NCBI GenBank assembly: GCA_040226215.1
Contig: JAVKFF010000078.1
Span: 1 to 8,254, forward strand
Reading direction: 5' to 3'
Length of the DNA stretch: 8,254 nt
Source: JAVKFF01 sp040226215
GTDB taxonomy: Bacteria; Pseudomonadota; Alphaproteobacteria; DSM-16000; Inquilinaceae
The notes under the pieces were generated by a model, which was not told the DNA's origin, did not search any database, and saw nothing but the letters and a program-made list of their open reading frames with translations. A program made the translations under genes and the position numbers. Below are positions 1-6,238 of the stretch, in pieces (the first letter of the stretch is position 1; each line of letters starts with the position of its first letter).

Positions 1-1
1 G

Positions 2-691
2 GCGCCGTTCCGCTTCCGCTTCGTGGCGGAGGACATGAACCGGGTCTGGGACGAGGAGACGCTGGACGGTCCCAGACAGTCCGCCGAGCTCGCCCGGGCA
101 CGCGAGATGCGTCCCCTGATCGACACCGCCGACGTGCTGCTCGACCTGCACACCATGCAGGATCCCGGCCGACCGCTCGCCCTGACCGGCGCCACGGAGA
201 AGTCGATCGGCCTCGCCCGCAGGCTGGGCACGCCTTCCCTGATCGTCATCGACAGCGGCCACCCGTCCGGACGCCGCCTGCGCGACTACGGACCGTTCAG
301 CGACGACAGCCGGCAACCGGCGGCCCTGCTCGTCGAATGCGGGCAGCACTGGGCGGCCGATGCCGTCGCCGTCGGCGTGGACGTGGCGCTCCGCCTGATG
401 ATCCTGCTCGGCCTGGTCCGCCGGGACTGGGCGGTCGACCATCTGCGGCCGCGTCCCCTCAGCCAGCGCCAGATCCTGGTCACCGACGTGCTCGTCGTCA
501 GCGATCCGACCTTCCAGCTGGTGCGCCCCTTCGCCCCGCTGGAGGTCATCTCCAAGGCCGGCACGCCCGTCGCGTGGGAGGCCGGGCGGGTCATCACCAC
601 GCCCTATGACAATTGCGTGCTGATCATGCCGGCGCGCCGCGTGCTGCCGGGCCAGACCGCCTGCCGGCTCGGCCGCTTCGCCGATGGCTGA
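2..691 (+). CDS. AstE/AspA-family zinc deacylase (succinylglutamate desuccinylase/aspartoacylase-like), 5' end missing
   Basis: This is the C-terminal part of a zinc-dependent amide hydrolase of the M14-related AstE/AspA family, which removes acyl groups from N-acyl amino acids or similar compounds. The frame is open to the window edge. The GTG at 23 lies inside conserved sequence (FVAEDMNRVW), so the gene starts upstream. Counting from that GTG, the visible family marks are the D-M-N-R segment (residues 4-7), the D-L-H-T motif with the probable zinc ligand His43, and V-E-C-G with the probable general-base Glu105. The first zinc motif (H-x-x-E) would lie upstream and cannot be seen. The C-terminal part, roughly residues 145-220, looks like the usual small beta-rich domain. 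The TGA overlaps the start of the AbrB-type transporter gene by 8 bp, so the two are probably translationally coupled. The substrate cannot be named from sequence. The family call is fairly sure, AstE itself is not. Confidence 0.82.
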   Translation, partial: APFRFRFVAEDMNRVWDEETLDGPRQSAELARAREMRPLIDTADVLLDLHTMQDPGRPLALTGATEKSIGLARRLGTPSLIVIDSGHPSGRRLRDYGPFSDDSRQPAALLVECGQHWAADAVAVGVDVALRLMILLGLVRRDWAVDHLRPRPLSQRQILVTDVLVVSDPTFQLVRPFAPLEVISKAGTPVAWEAGRVITTPYDNCVLIMPARRVLPGQTACRLGRFADG

Positions 692-1799
692 TCCCGGTCC
701 ACCGCCTTCGCTGCGCCGGCGCGTCGCCGACGTCGACTACCGGCGCCTGGCCATCGCGCTCGTCATCGGCGCCGCGGGCGGCGCGGTCTTCGCCTATTTC
801 CGCATGCCGCTGGCCTGGATGATCGGGGCGATGACCTTCACCTCGATCGCGGCGCTCAGCCGGCTGCCGGTTTCGGTGCCGGTCGGCCTGCGCAGCTTCT
901 TCGTCTCGATACTCGGCATCATGCTGGGCAGCGCCTTCCGGCCGTCGATCCTGGACAATCTCGGCGAATGGGTGATCACCCTGTCGGGCCTCGTCCCCTA
1001 TACGATGATCTGCACCGCGCTCGGCCTCGTCTACCTCACCAGGCTGGCCGGCTACTCCCGGACCACCGCCTATTTCGCAGCCGCCCCCGGCGGCTTCAAC
1101 GAGATGGTGATGATCGGCGGCTCGCTGGGCGGTGACGAGCGCACCATCGCTCTTTCCCACTCCCTGCGCGTGCTGCTGGTGGTCTCGATCATCCCCTTCT
1201 GGTTCACGCTTCTCGTCGGCTACGAGGGCAGCGGCAGCGGCACACTCGGGCCGACGCTCGCGGCGATGGAGTGGTACGACGCGCTGCTGCTCTCCGCCTG
1301 TTTCGTTGGCCAGCCGATCGCGCGCGTGCTGCGCTTTCCCGCCTACAATCTGACCGGGCCGATGCTGCTTTCGGCCGCCATCCACCTGGCCGGCATCACC
1401 GAGGGCACGCCGCCGGCCGTCCTCGTTGCCCTGGCGCAGGTCATGGTCGGCTCGGCGATCGGCTCGCGTTTTCGCGGCGTCACCTGGCGGCAGATGGGGC
1501 GCATCGCGCTGATCTCGATCGGTCTTACGGCCATCCTGCTCGCCATGACCGTGGTGATGAGCCTGGCACTGCACGCCATCACCGGGCTGTCCATGGTCGA
1601 ACTGGTGCTGGCCTATGCCCCGGGCGGTCTCGCGGAGATGAGCCTGATCGCGCTGGCGCTGGACACCGACGCCGCCTTCGTCTCCACCCACCACATCTTC
1701 CGCATCCTGGTGATCCTGGCCCTGGCGCCACTCGGCTTCCGGTTGCTCGACCGCATGATCGGCCGACGACAGCCGCCATCGAGCGGTTCCGGCAGTTGA
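684..1799 (+). CDS. AbrB-family integral membrane transporter (AbrB duplication protein)
   Basis: This 371-residue polytopic membrane protein belongs to the family with an internal AbrB duplication (PF05145 type). Such proteins are often mislabelled as ammonia monooxygenase or transition-state regulator, and their substrate is generally unknown. Two homologous halves can be read directly. The first has A-A-P-G-G-F-N-E-M (133-141) followed by S-H-S-L-R (158-162). The second has Y-A-P-G-G-L-A-E-M (311-319) followed by T-H-H-I-F-R (335-340). Each P-G-G-x-x-E-M is preceded by a G-x-x-x-G-S-A hydrophobic helix, near 73-84 and 251-262. About ten hydrophobic segments span residues 21-350, and the short tails are polar. 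The ATG sits inside the end of the upstream deacylase gene (ATGGCTGA), which suggests coupled translation and a shared substrate or product. It has no link to the DNA-binding AbrB regulator of Bacillus. Confidence 0.85.
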   Translation: MADPGPPPSLRRRVADVDYRRLAIALVIGAAGGAVFAYFRMPLAWMIGAMTFTSIAALSRLPVSVPVGLRSFFVSILGIMLGSAFRPSILDNLGEWVITLSGLVPYTMICTALGLVYLTRLAGYSRTTAYFAAAPGGFNEMVMIGGSLGGDERTIALSHSLRVLLVVSIIPFWFTLLVGYEGSGSGTLGPTLAAMEWYDALLLSACFVGQPIARVLRFPAYNLTGPMLLSAAIHLAGITEGTPPAVLVALAQVMVGSAIGSRFRGVTWRQMGRIALISIGLTAILLAMTVVMSLALHAITGLSMVELVLAYAPGGLAEMSLIALALDTDAAFVSTHHIFRILVILALAPLGFRLLDRMIGRRQPPSSGSGS

Positions 1800-1912
1800 T
1801 GCTCCGCGTTGCTGCCGCTTGGTCACCCGGGGATCTCCACATTTAAGCCGCCTTGGCGTTGCTCAATCGCCGTCCCCGACCAACCATCCCCTGAACTGGG
1901 AGACCAACGACC
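1800..1912. other. Short intergenic spacer before the secreted-protein gene
   Basis: This 113-bp gap lies between the transporter stop and the next start. I see no strong terminator hairpin or clear promoter boxes. The only structure is a weak 4-bp stem (GGCG/CGCC) around 1854-1870. A ribosome binding site, GGGAG at 1898-1902, lies 10 nt before the ATG at 1913. It is not clear whether the secreted-protein gene has its own promoter here. Confidence 0.5.
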
Positions 1913-2296
1913 ATGCGCATGATCACTGCAACCCTCGTCCTGCTGCTGACCACCGGACTGGCGCAGGCCCAGAACCTCACCGGCACCTACGACATGAGCG
2001 GTTTCGGCCTCGACGGCGCGGCCTATTCGGGCACCACGGAGATCTCGCAGAACGGCTCCGCCTACACCGTCGTGCAGGACGGCGGCGCCTTGAACGGAGT
2101 CGGCGTCTTCGTCGACGGCGTCTTCTCCGTGGCGCTGGGCGACAATGGCGGCGGCATCTATGTCGGCCAGTACACGCTGCAGAACAACGGCGTTCTCTCC
2201 GGCACCTGGGCGGTGGCGGGCGACAGCCGCGTCGGCACGGAAACCCTGACGCCGGTCGGCGGCTCCGGCGGCGGTGGCGGCGGCGGCGGCAAGTAG
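1913..2296 (+). CDS. Small secreted protein with glycine tail, resembling alphaproteobacterial 'fibronectin-binding' proteins
   Basis: This 127-residue protein has a clear Sec signal peptide: MRM, a hydrophobic core at about 4-14, and a predicted cleavage after A-Q-A at residue 19. The mature part (20-115) is rich in Gly, Thr, Ser, Tyr and Val in an alternating pattern typical of beta strands: G-T-Y, Y-S-G-T, Y-T-V-V, G-V-G-V-F, Y-V-G-Q-Y, L-S-G-T-W, V-G-T-E-T-L. That layout resembles small alphaproteobacterial exported proteins often annotated as fibronectin-binding, a label recalled from memory that is weak as a function. The C-terminus is Gly-Gly-Ser followed by eight glycines and a lysine. 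The start is supported by GGGAG 10 nt upstream. An in-frame ATG two codons later (residue 3) is an alternative. The gene converges on marC with only 3 bp between the stops. A role in the envelope or periplasm is inferred. Confidence 0.72.
   Translation: MRMITATLVLLLTTGLAQAQNLTGTYDMSGFGLDGAAYSGTTEISQNGSAYTVVQDGGALNGVGVFVDGVFSVALGDNGGGIYVGQYTLQNNGVLSGTWAVAGDSRVGTETLTPVGGSGGGGGGGGK
2258..2290 (+). repeat. GGC-codon tract encoding the polyglycine tail
   Basis: Codons 116-126 of the secreted protein are a near-pure run of GGC, broken by one TCC (Ser118) and one GGT (Gly121). Slippage by whole triplets would change tail length without shifting the frame. The tract ends at AAG-TAG. Confidence 0.75.
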
Positions 2297-2299
2297 CCG

Positions 2300-2938
2300 T
2301 CAGCCGAGCGCGAAGGCCGCCTTGATCCCGTCGATGACGAACTGGGCGGCCAGCGCGCTCAACAGGATACCGAACAACCGGCTGATGATAGCGGTCAGCG
2401 TCCGCCCCATGACGCGGGAAAGCGGCTCCGCGGCGGCAAACAGCGCCGCCGACAGAGCCATCACCACCACCACGGTCAGCAGCACCACCGAGAAGCCGCC
2501 GATCCCCTCGGTGCCGCCGGCAAGCAGCAGCACGGAGGTGATCGCGCCCGGGCCTGCCAGCAGCGGAATGGCCAGTGGGAACACCGAGATGTCGTGCTCC
2601 TCCTCGCCCCCGTGCTGATCGGCGTCCAGCCTCTCGGCCGTCCTTGCCCGGCGCTCGCCACGCCGCTCGAACACCATCTCGAAGGCGATCACCATCAGCA
2701 TCAGCCCGCCGGCGATGCGGAAGGCCGGCAGGCCGATGCCGATCAGGTCCAGCACCTCCTGACCGCCCAGTGCGAAGGCGACCAGGATCGCCGTGGCGAT
2801 CGCCGTTCCCTTCACCGCCATCACCAGCTGATGCCGGCGTGCCGTGCCGCCGGTCAGCGACATGAAGATCGGCAGGTTGCCCGGCGGGTCGACGACGACG
2901 AACAGGGTGACGAAGCTGGTCAGGAAGAGTTCGAGCAC
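2300..2938 (-). CDS. MarC-family integral membrane protein (UPF0056)
   Basis: With a GTG start at 2938 this gene gives 212 residues, the normal size for MarC/YchE-type six-helix inner-membrane proteins, whose transport role is not settled. Family marks are V-V-V-D-P-P-G-N-L-P (14-23) in the first half, P-L-A-I-P-L-L-A-G-P-G-A-I (121-133) in the second half, and a final helix R-L-F-G-I-L-L-S-A-L-A-A-Q-F (187-200). Charged residues (91-116, R-R-G-E-R-R then acidic and His) form the loop between the halves. The frame stays open upstream as far as 3460, but that extension has no family resemblance and runs antisense through pcaC. No ATG, GTG or TTG is seen in frame just upstream of 2938, and a GAGG lies 8 nt before the GTG, so the short form is preferred. 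The gene is divergent from the pca operon. E. coli MarC was once thought to affect multiple antibiotic resistance, and no such role is claimed here. Confidence 0.88.
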   Translation of the reverse strand: MLELFLTSFVTLFVVVDPPGNLPIFMSLTGGTARRHQLVMAVKGTAIATAILVAFALGGQEVLDLIGIGLPAFRIAGGLMLMVIAFEMVFERRGERRARTAERLDADQHGGEEEHDISVFPLAIPLLAGPGAITSVLLLAGGTEGIGGFSVVLLTVVVVMALSAALFAAAEPLSRVMGRTLTAIISRLFGILLSALAAQFVIDGIKAAFALG

Positions 2939-2946
2939 GCGTGCGG

Positions 2947-2950
2947 CCTC
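2947..2950 (-). promoter_or_regulatory. Ribosome binding site that sets the marC-like GTG start
   Basis: On the minus strand GAGG is followed by eight bases and then GTG at 2938-2936. It lies right where the recognisable MarC protein begins, which supports the short gene model over the 174-residue N-terminal extension. Confidence 0.6.
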
Positions 2951-3090
2951 GACATCGGTGTCCGACAGCTTTAGGTCATCCGACAGGCTGCGGGCAAGCC
3001 GGACGGTTACCCACGAGGCGGCAATGCCGGACGCGGCAGGTTCGGCTTTCAGTCGGCGACGCCAGCTTCTATGATGTACGCGATCGTAAC

Positions 3091-3113
3091 AGATGTTCGA
3101 TATGCGAACATCT
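3091..3113. promoter_or_regulatory. Probable operator: perfect 9-5-9 inverted repeat, IclR-like
   Basis: The arms AGATGTTCG (3091-3099) and CGAACATCT (3105-3113) are perfect reverse complements separated by ATATG. The TTCG-N5-CGAA core resembles operators of IclR-family regulators, the family of PcaR, PcaU and PobR that controls protocatechuate genes. It lies 50 bp before the pcaC start codon, where an operator would act on the pca operon and perhaps also on the divergent marC-like gene. The palindrome is seen directly. The regulator family is inferred, and no regulator gene is present in the window. Confidence 0.65.
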
Positions 3114-3124
3114 CTCTGGGCGGA

Positions 3125-3134
3125 TGACCGGTCA
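3125..3134. promoter_or_regulatory. 10-bp palindrome in the pcaC leader, possible second protein-binding site
   Basis: TGACCGGTCA is a perfect palindrome 11 bp downstream of the larger inverted repeat and 29 bp before the pcaC start codon. A 10-bp palindrome in GC-rich DNA can arise by chance, so a regulatory role is only a suggestion. Confidence 0.25.
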
Positions 3135-3163
3135 CCGACAGGGACGGGAACGAGCGAGGGGCG

Positions 3164-3577
3164 ATGAGCGACGAGCGCTACGAGGCCGGCATGAAGGTGC
3201 GGCGAAAGGTCCTCGGCGACGCCCATGTCGACCGCGCGACCGCGCGCATCACCGATCTGGACCGCGATTTCCAGACCCAGATCACCGAAGGGGTCTGGGG
3301 ATCGATCTGGACCCGGCCGCATTTCGACCACCGCACGCGCAGCCTTTTGACCTTGGTCATTTTGGCGTCCCTCGGACACTGGGAAGAATTCGCCATGCAC
3401 ATCCGTGCGACCGCGAACACCGGCGCCACGGCCGAGGATATCCGCGAGGCCATCCTGCATGCCTCGGCCTATGCTGGCGTACCGGTGGCCAACCGGGCCT
3501 TCGCCATCGCCAAGGAAGAACTCGGCAAGATGGCTTCAGGCGATACGGTTCCGGGCAAGACGGCCGGAGCCGAATGA
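3164..3577 (+). CDS. pcaC: 4-carboxymuconolactone decarboxylase
   Basis: PcaC converts gamma-carboxymuconolactone to beta-ketoadipate enol-lactone, the third step of the protocatechuate branch of the beta-ketoadipate pathway, in the cytoplasm. The 137 residues match the usual length of a stand-alone PcaC (about 130) and there is no fused PcaD domain. Recognisable segments are G-V-W-G-S-I-W-T-R-P (43-52), L-G-H-W-E-E-F-A-M-H (70-79) with the conserved Glu75 and His79, and Y-A-G-V-P-V-A-N-R-A-F (103-113). It lacks the C-x-x-C pair of AhpD peroxidase relatives, as expected of true decarboxylases. The ATG follows GAGG with a short 4-nt spacer, and a further purine-rich stretch lies upstream. It is the first gene of the operon, with 10 bp to pcaH and the IclR-like operator just upstream. 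Confidence 0.93.
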   Translation: MSDERYEAGMKVRRKVLGDAHVDRATARITDLDRDFQTQITEGVWGSIWTRPHFDHRTRSLLTLVILASLGHWEEFAMHIRATANTGATAEDIREAILHASAYAGVPVANRAFAIAKEELGKMASGDTVPGKTAGAE

Positions 3578-3587
3578 GGGAGAAACG

Positions 3588-4298
3588 ATGACCGACGCCG
3601 CGCAGCCTTTCGCCCCCCGCGACTGGGGCAGCCACCCGCCCTATCTCTCGCCGGGCTACAAGTCGACGGTGCTGCGGGCGCCGTCCAAGCCGCTGATCCC
3701 GCTCCGGCACACGCTGTCGGAGATGTCGGGCCCGGTCTACGGCCACGACGCGATCCACCCGCTCGACAACGACCTGACGAAGAACGCGGTCAAGAACGGC
3801 GAGCCGCAGGGGGAGCGCATCGTCGTCACCGGCCGCGTGCTCGACGAGGACGGCCGGCCGCAGCCCAACACGCTGATCGAGGTCTGGCAGGCCAACGCCG
3901 CCGGCCGCTACGTGCACAAGGTCGACCAGCATGACGCCCCGCTCGACCCGAACTTCTTCGGCGGCGGGCGCTGCGTCACCGACGACGAAGGGCGCTACCG
4001 GTTCTACACCGTCAAGCCGGGCGCCTATCCCTGGGGCAATCACCACAATGCCTGGCGGCCCAACCACATCCATTTCTCTCTGTTCGGGCCGTCGATCGCC
4101 ACCCGCCTGGTGACCCAGATGTATTTCCCGGGCGACCCGCTGCTGCCGCTCGACCCGATCTACAACGGCGCCCCGGAGGGTGCCCGCGAGCGCATGGTGG
4201 CCGACTTCTCGATCGAGGTGACCGAGCCCTTGTTCGCGCTCGGCTACGTCTTCGATTTCGTGCTGCGCGGCCGCAACGCCACGCCGATGGAGAACTGA
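3588..4298 (+). CDS. pcaH: Protocatechuate 3,4-dioxygenase beta subunit
   Basis: PcaH is the iron-carrying subunit of the intradiol dioxygenase that cleaves protocatechuate between its hydroxyl groups to beta-carboxy-cis,cis-muconate. All four Fe(III) ligands are present at the same offsets as in the Pseudomonas putida enzyme: Tyr108 (in G-R-Y-V-H-K), Tyr147 (in G-A-Y-P-W), His160 and His162 (in N-H-I-H-F). Arg157 of W-R-P, which helps catalysis, is also kept. The N-terminal section (about 1-75) with P-L-I-P-L and G-P-V-Y is the usual beta-subunit extension before the intradiol beta-sandwich. The frame is open about 180 bp further upstream inside pcaC. The ATG at 3588 is chosen because GGGAG lies 5 nt before it, the encoded length of 236 is normal, and PcaC ends 10 bp earlier. 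It is followed after 4 bp by pcaG. Confidence 0.97.
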   Translation: MTDAAQPFAPRDWGSHPPYLSPGYKSTVLRAPSKPLIPLRHTLSEMSGPVYGHDAIHPLDNDLTKNAVKNGEPQGERIVVTGRVLDEDGRPQPNTLIEVWQANAAGRYVHKVDQHDAPLDPNFFGGGRCVTDDEGRYRFYTVKPGAYPWGNHHNAWRPNHIHFSLFGPSIATRLVTQMYFPGDPLLPLDPIYNGAPEGARERMVADFSIEVTEPLFALGYVFDFVLRGRNATPMEN

Positions 4299-4302
4299 CC
4301 AG

Positions 4303-4893
4303 ATGCGCCACGGACAGACCCCTTCCCAGACCGTCGGCCCCTATTTCGCCTACGGCCTGACGCCCGAGCAGTACGGCTACGACATGGCCAGCACCGCCGT
4401 CCCGGTGATGGCCGACGAGGACGTGCCCGGCGAGCGCATCCGCGTCGAGGGCCGCGTCTTCGACGGCAATGGCGACGTCATTCCCGACGCCATGATCGAG
4501 CTCTGGCAGGCCGATTCGCAGGGCCGCTACGCCAGCCCGGCCGATCCCCGCGCCTCCAACGTCGCCTTCCGGGGCTTCGGGCGCTGCGGCACCGGCACCG
4601 ACCCGAAGAACCGCTTCTGGTTCGACACCGTGAAGCCAGGGGCGCCGGCCGAGGGCGAGGCGCCGCACATCAACGTCATCGTCTTCATGCGCGGCCTGCT
4701 GACCCACGCCTACACGCGGCTCTACTTCTCCGACGAGGCAGCGGCGAACGCGGCCGATCCGGTGCTGTCCTCAGTACCGGCCGAGCGCCGCGACACGCTC
4801 ATCGCCCGCCGCGAGGACGGGCCGCGCGGCACCATTTACCATTTCGACATTCGCATGCAGGGTGACGGCGAGACGGTCTTCTTCGACGTCTGA
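4303..4893 (+). CDS. pcaG: Protocatechuate 3,4-dioxygenase alpha subunit
   Basis: PcaG is the non-iron partner of PcaH, and the two form the alpha-beta protomers of protocatechuate 3,4-dioxygenase. The 196 residues have the normal alpha-subunit start T-P-S-Q-T-V-G-P-Y-F (6-15), the intradiol core I-E-L-W-Q-A-D (65-71), and P-H-I-N-V (121-125) in place of the iron-binding H-I-H of PcaH. They also have Y-T-R-L-Y-F (137-142), whose Arg139 matches the substrate-carboxylate Arg133 of the P. putida alpha subunit, and a typical ending G-E-T-V-F-F-D-V. The iron-ligand pattern of the beta subunit is absent, as expected. GGAG at 4289-4292, inside the end of pcaH, lies 10 nt before the ATG, so translation is probably coupled to PcaH. 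This order (beta then alpha) is standard. Confidence 0.97.
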   Translation: MRHGQTPSQTVGPYFAYGLTPEQYGYDMASTAVPVMADEDVPGERIRVEGRVFDGNGDVIPDAMIELWQADSQGRYASPADPRASNVAFRGFGRCGTGTDPKNRFWFDTVKPGAPAEGEAPHINVIVFMRGLLTHAYTRLYFSDEAAANAADPVLSSVPAERRDTLIARREDGPRGTIYHFDIRMQGDGETVFFDV

Positions 4894-4917
4894 GCCCGCC
4901 AGCCCCGAGGTGCCTCC

Positions 4918-5751
4918 ATGACCACCCCCTGCATCATCACCGTCGCGATCACCGGCTCGGTGCCCCGGAAGGCGGACACCCCCGCCGTCCCCGTCACCGT
5001 GCCGGAGCAGATCGAGGCGACGCAGGAGGCCTTCGAGGCGGGCGCCAGCCTGGTCCACGTCCACATGCGCGACGCGGAGGAGAAGGTCTCCTCCGACCCG
5101 GATCTCTTCGCTGCCTACCTCGACGGCGTGCGCCAGCACTGCCCGGGCATGATCGTCCAGTTCTCGACCGGCGGGCGCGGCCGCGGTGCGGGCGAGCGCG
5201 GCTCGATGATCCATCTGCGGCCCGACATGGCCTCGCTGGCCACCGGGTCGGTCAACTTCCCGACCATGATCTACGAGAACCCGCCCGACCTGGTCGACGC
5301 CCTGGCCGCCGCCATGCTCGAGCACCAGGTCAAGCCGGAGGTCGAGGTGTTCGACCTCGCCATGCTCTACAAGGCGGCCGACATGGCGGCCGAGGGCACG
5401 CTCGCCAGCCCGGTGCACGTGCAGTTCGTCTTCGGGCTGAAGAACGCCCTGCCACCGTTGCGCCACCTGCTGGAGTTCGAAGTGGCGGAACTGCGCCGGC
5501 TGCTGCCCGACGCCACCTGGACGGCGGCGGGCATCGGCCGCAGCCAGCTCGACGTCAACCACTGGTGCCTGGAGCTGGGCGGGCACTGCCGCACCGGCAT
5601 CGAGGACAACATCCGCTGGGACCGGACCCGTCTGGCCCGGAGCAATGCCGAGCTCGTCGCCCGCGTCGCCGATCTCTGCGGCGAGTACAACCGCCACCCG
5701 GCCAGCGCCGAGGAGGCCCGCAAGCTGCTCTCCCTGCCGCCGCCGCTGTAG
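4918..5751 (+). CDS. Beta-keto acid cleavage enzyme (BKACE, DUF849), probably acting on beta-ketoadipate
   Basis: This 277-residue TIM-barrel protein is of the BKACE/Kce family. These zinc enzymes condense a beta-keto acid with acetyl-CoA and split the product into acetoacetate and a new acyl-CoA. Zinc ligands are visible as V-H-V-H-M-R-D (His47, His49) and the Glu229 of R-T-G-I-E-D-N. Arg225 and Asp230 in that motif, and Ser83 in F-S-T-G-G, match residues important in the characterised 3-keto-5-aminohexanoate enzyme. The N-terminal I-I-T-V-A-I-T-G-S is also typical. A GAGG 7 nt before the ATG supports the start. The gene follows pcaG by 24 bp on the same strand. In this context the likely substrate is beta-ketoadipate, giving succinyl-CoA and acetoacetate and replacing PcaIJ plus PcaF. 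The family is sure, and the substrate rests on neighbourhood plus recalled reports of beta-ketoadipate-active family members. Confidence 0.9.
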   Translation: MTTPCIITVAITGSVPRKADTPAVPVTVPEQIEATQEAFEAGASLVHVHMRDAEEKVSSDPDLFAAYLDGVRQHCPGMIVQFSTGGRGRGAGERGSMIHLRPDMASLATGSVNFPTMIYENPPDLVDALAAAMLEHQVKPEVEVFDLAMLYKAADMAAEGTLASPVHVQFVFGLKNALPPLRHLLEFEVAELRRLLPDATWTAAGIGRSQLDVNHWCLELGGHCRTGIEDNIRWDRTRLARSNAELVARVADLCGEYNRHPASAEEARKLLSLPPPL

Positions 5752-5821
5752 CGGGAGCGGAGGAGACGGCGCCGGACGGCCGGATCAATGATTCGGGGTG
5801 GGGGCGTGGGTTAACGGTTCA
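5752..5821. other. Spacer between the BKACE gene and the first palindromic repeat
   Basis: This 70-bp stretch is G-rich and has no gene. I see no classical terminator with a T-run. The first hairpin of the repeat array begins at 5827, so the repeats may serve as the end of the pca transcript, which is an inference. Confidence 0.4.
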
Positions 5822-5935
5822 CCGTCGTTCCGCACGCAGCGCGAGCGGAGATGCGGAACCCCGCGCCCGTCTTCTCCACGCCAAAGCCCGGCCGCGCGAG
5901 GTTCCGGCTCTCCCTCCGGTCGGCCGGAACGACGG
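5822..5935. repeat. Family A palindromic element, copy 1
   Basis: Complete 114-bp unit with perfect 11-bp inverted ends (5822-5832 and 5925-5935). It is the most diverged of the complete copies, with an extra base in the first hairpin loop and a different linker after it. Confidence 0.85.
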
Positions 5936-5961
5936 GTCTTGGGTCAGCGTAAAATAAGCCA

Positions 5962-6075
5962 CCGTCGTTCCGCACGCAGCGAAGCGGAGATGCGGAACCC
6001 CGCGCCCGTCTTCGCCAACGCCTCAGCCTGGCCCCGCGAGGTTCCGGCTCTCCCTGCGGTCGGCCGGAACGACGG
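5962..6075. repeat. Family A palindromic element, copy 2
   Basis: Complete 114-bp unit with perfect ends (5962-5972 and 6065-6075). The hairpins are 5967-5998 and 6041-6070. Confidence 0.87.
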
Positions 6076-6099
6076 ACCTGAGTTCAGTGTGAAACCTCA

Positions 6100-6213
6100 C
6101 CGTCGTTCCGCACGAAGCGAAGCGCAGATGCGGAACCCCGAGCCCGTCTTCGCCACCGTCCCAGCATGGCCCCGCGAGGTTCCGGCTCTCCCTGCGGTCG
6201 GCCGGAACGACGA
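6100..6213. repeat. Family A palindromic element, copy 3
   Basis: Complete 114-bp unit. The right end carries one mismatch (A for G at 6213). It is very close to copy 2, including the linker that follows, which points to a recent tandem duplication. Confidence 0.86.
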
Positions 6214-6238
6214 ACCTGAGTTCAGTGTGAAAACCTCA

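Larger units (their letters stand above)
2939..3163. other. Divergent intergenic region between marC-like gene and pcaC
   Basis: This 225-bp region must hold the promoters for the leftward marC-like gene and the rightward pca operon. It contains the 23-bp inverted repeat at 3091-3113, a 10-bp palindrome at 3125-3134, and a direct repeat TCCGACAG at 2961-2968 and 2979-2986. The stretch 3060-3115 is visibly richer in A and T than its surroundings, as expected around a promoter. I could not assign convincing -35 and -10 boxes. Confidence 0.55.

Noticed and set aside
684..1799. Ammonia monooxygenase, or AbrB DNA-binding regulator
   Set aside because: Both are historical mislabels for this membrane family. 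The sequence is a duplicated polytopic membrane protein.
624..1826. Minus-strand frame of 400 codons opposite the AbrB-type transporter
   Set aside because: The composition is very rich in Asp, Arg, His, Gln and Gly, as expected of the antisense of a GC-rich membrane protein gene. The plus strand has a clear family match.
4771..5697. Minus-strand frame of 308 codons opposite the BKACE gene
   Set aside because: It is a shadow of the BKACE gene with low-information composition, and the sense strand shows catalytic motifs.
5809..5820. GGTTAACGGTTC as a PcaQ-like half-site
   Set aside because: Only a GGTTAA half is present, with no matching ATAACC at the right spacing, and it lies downstream of the operon.
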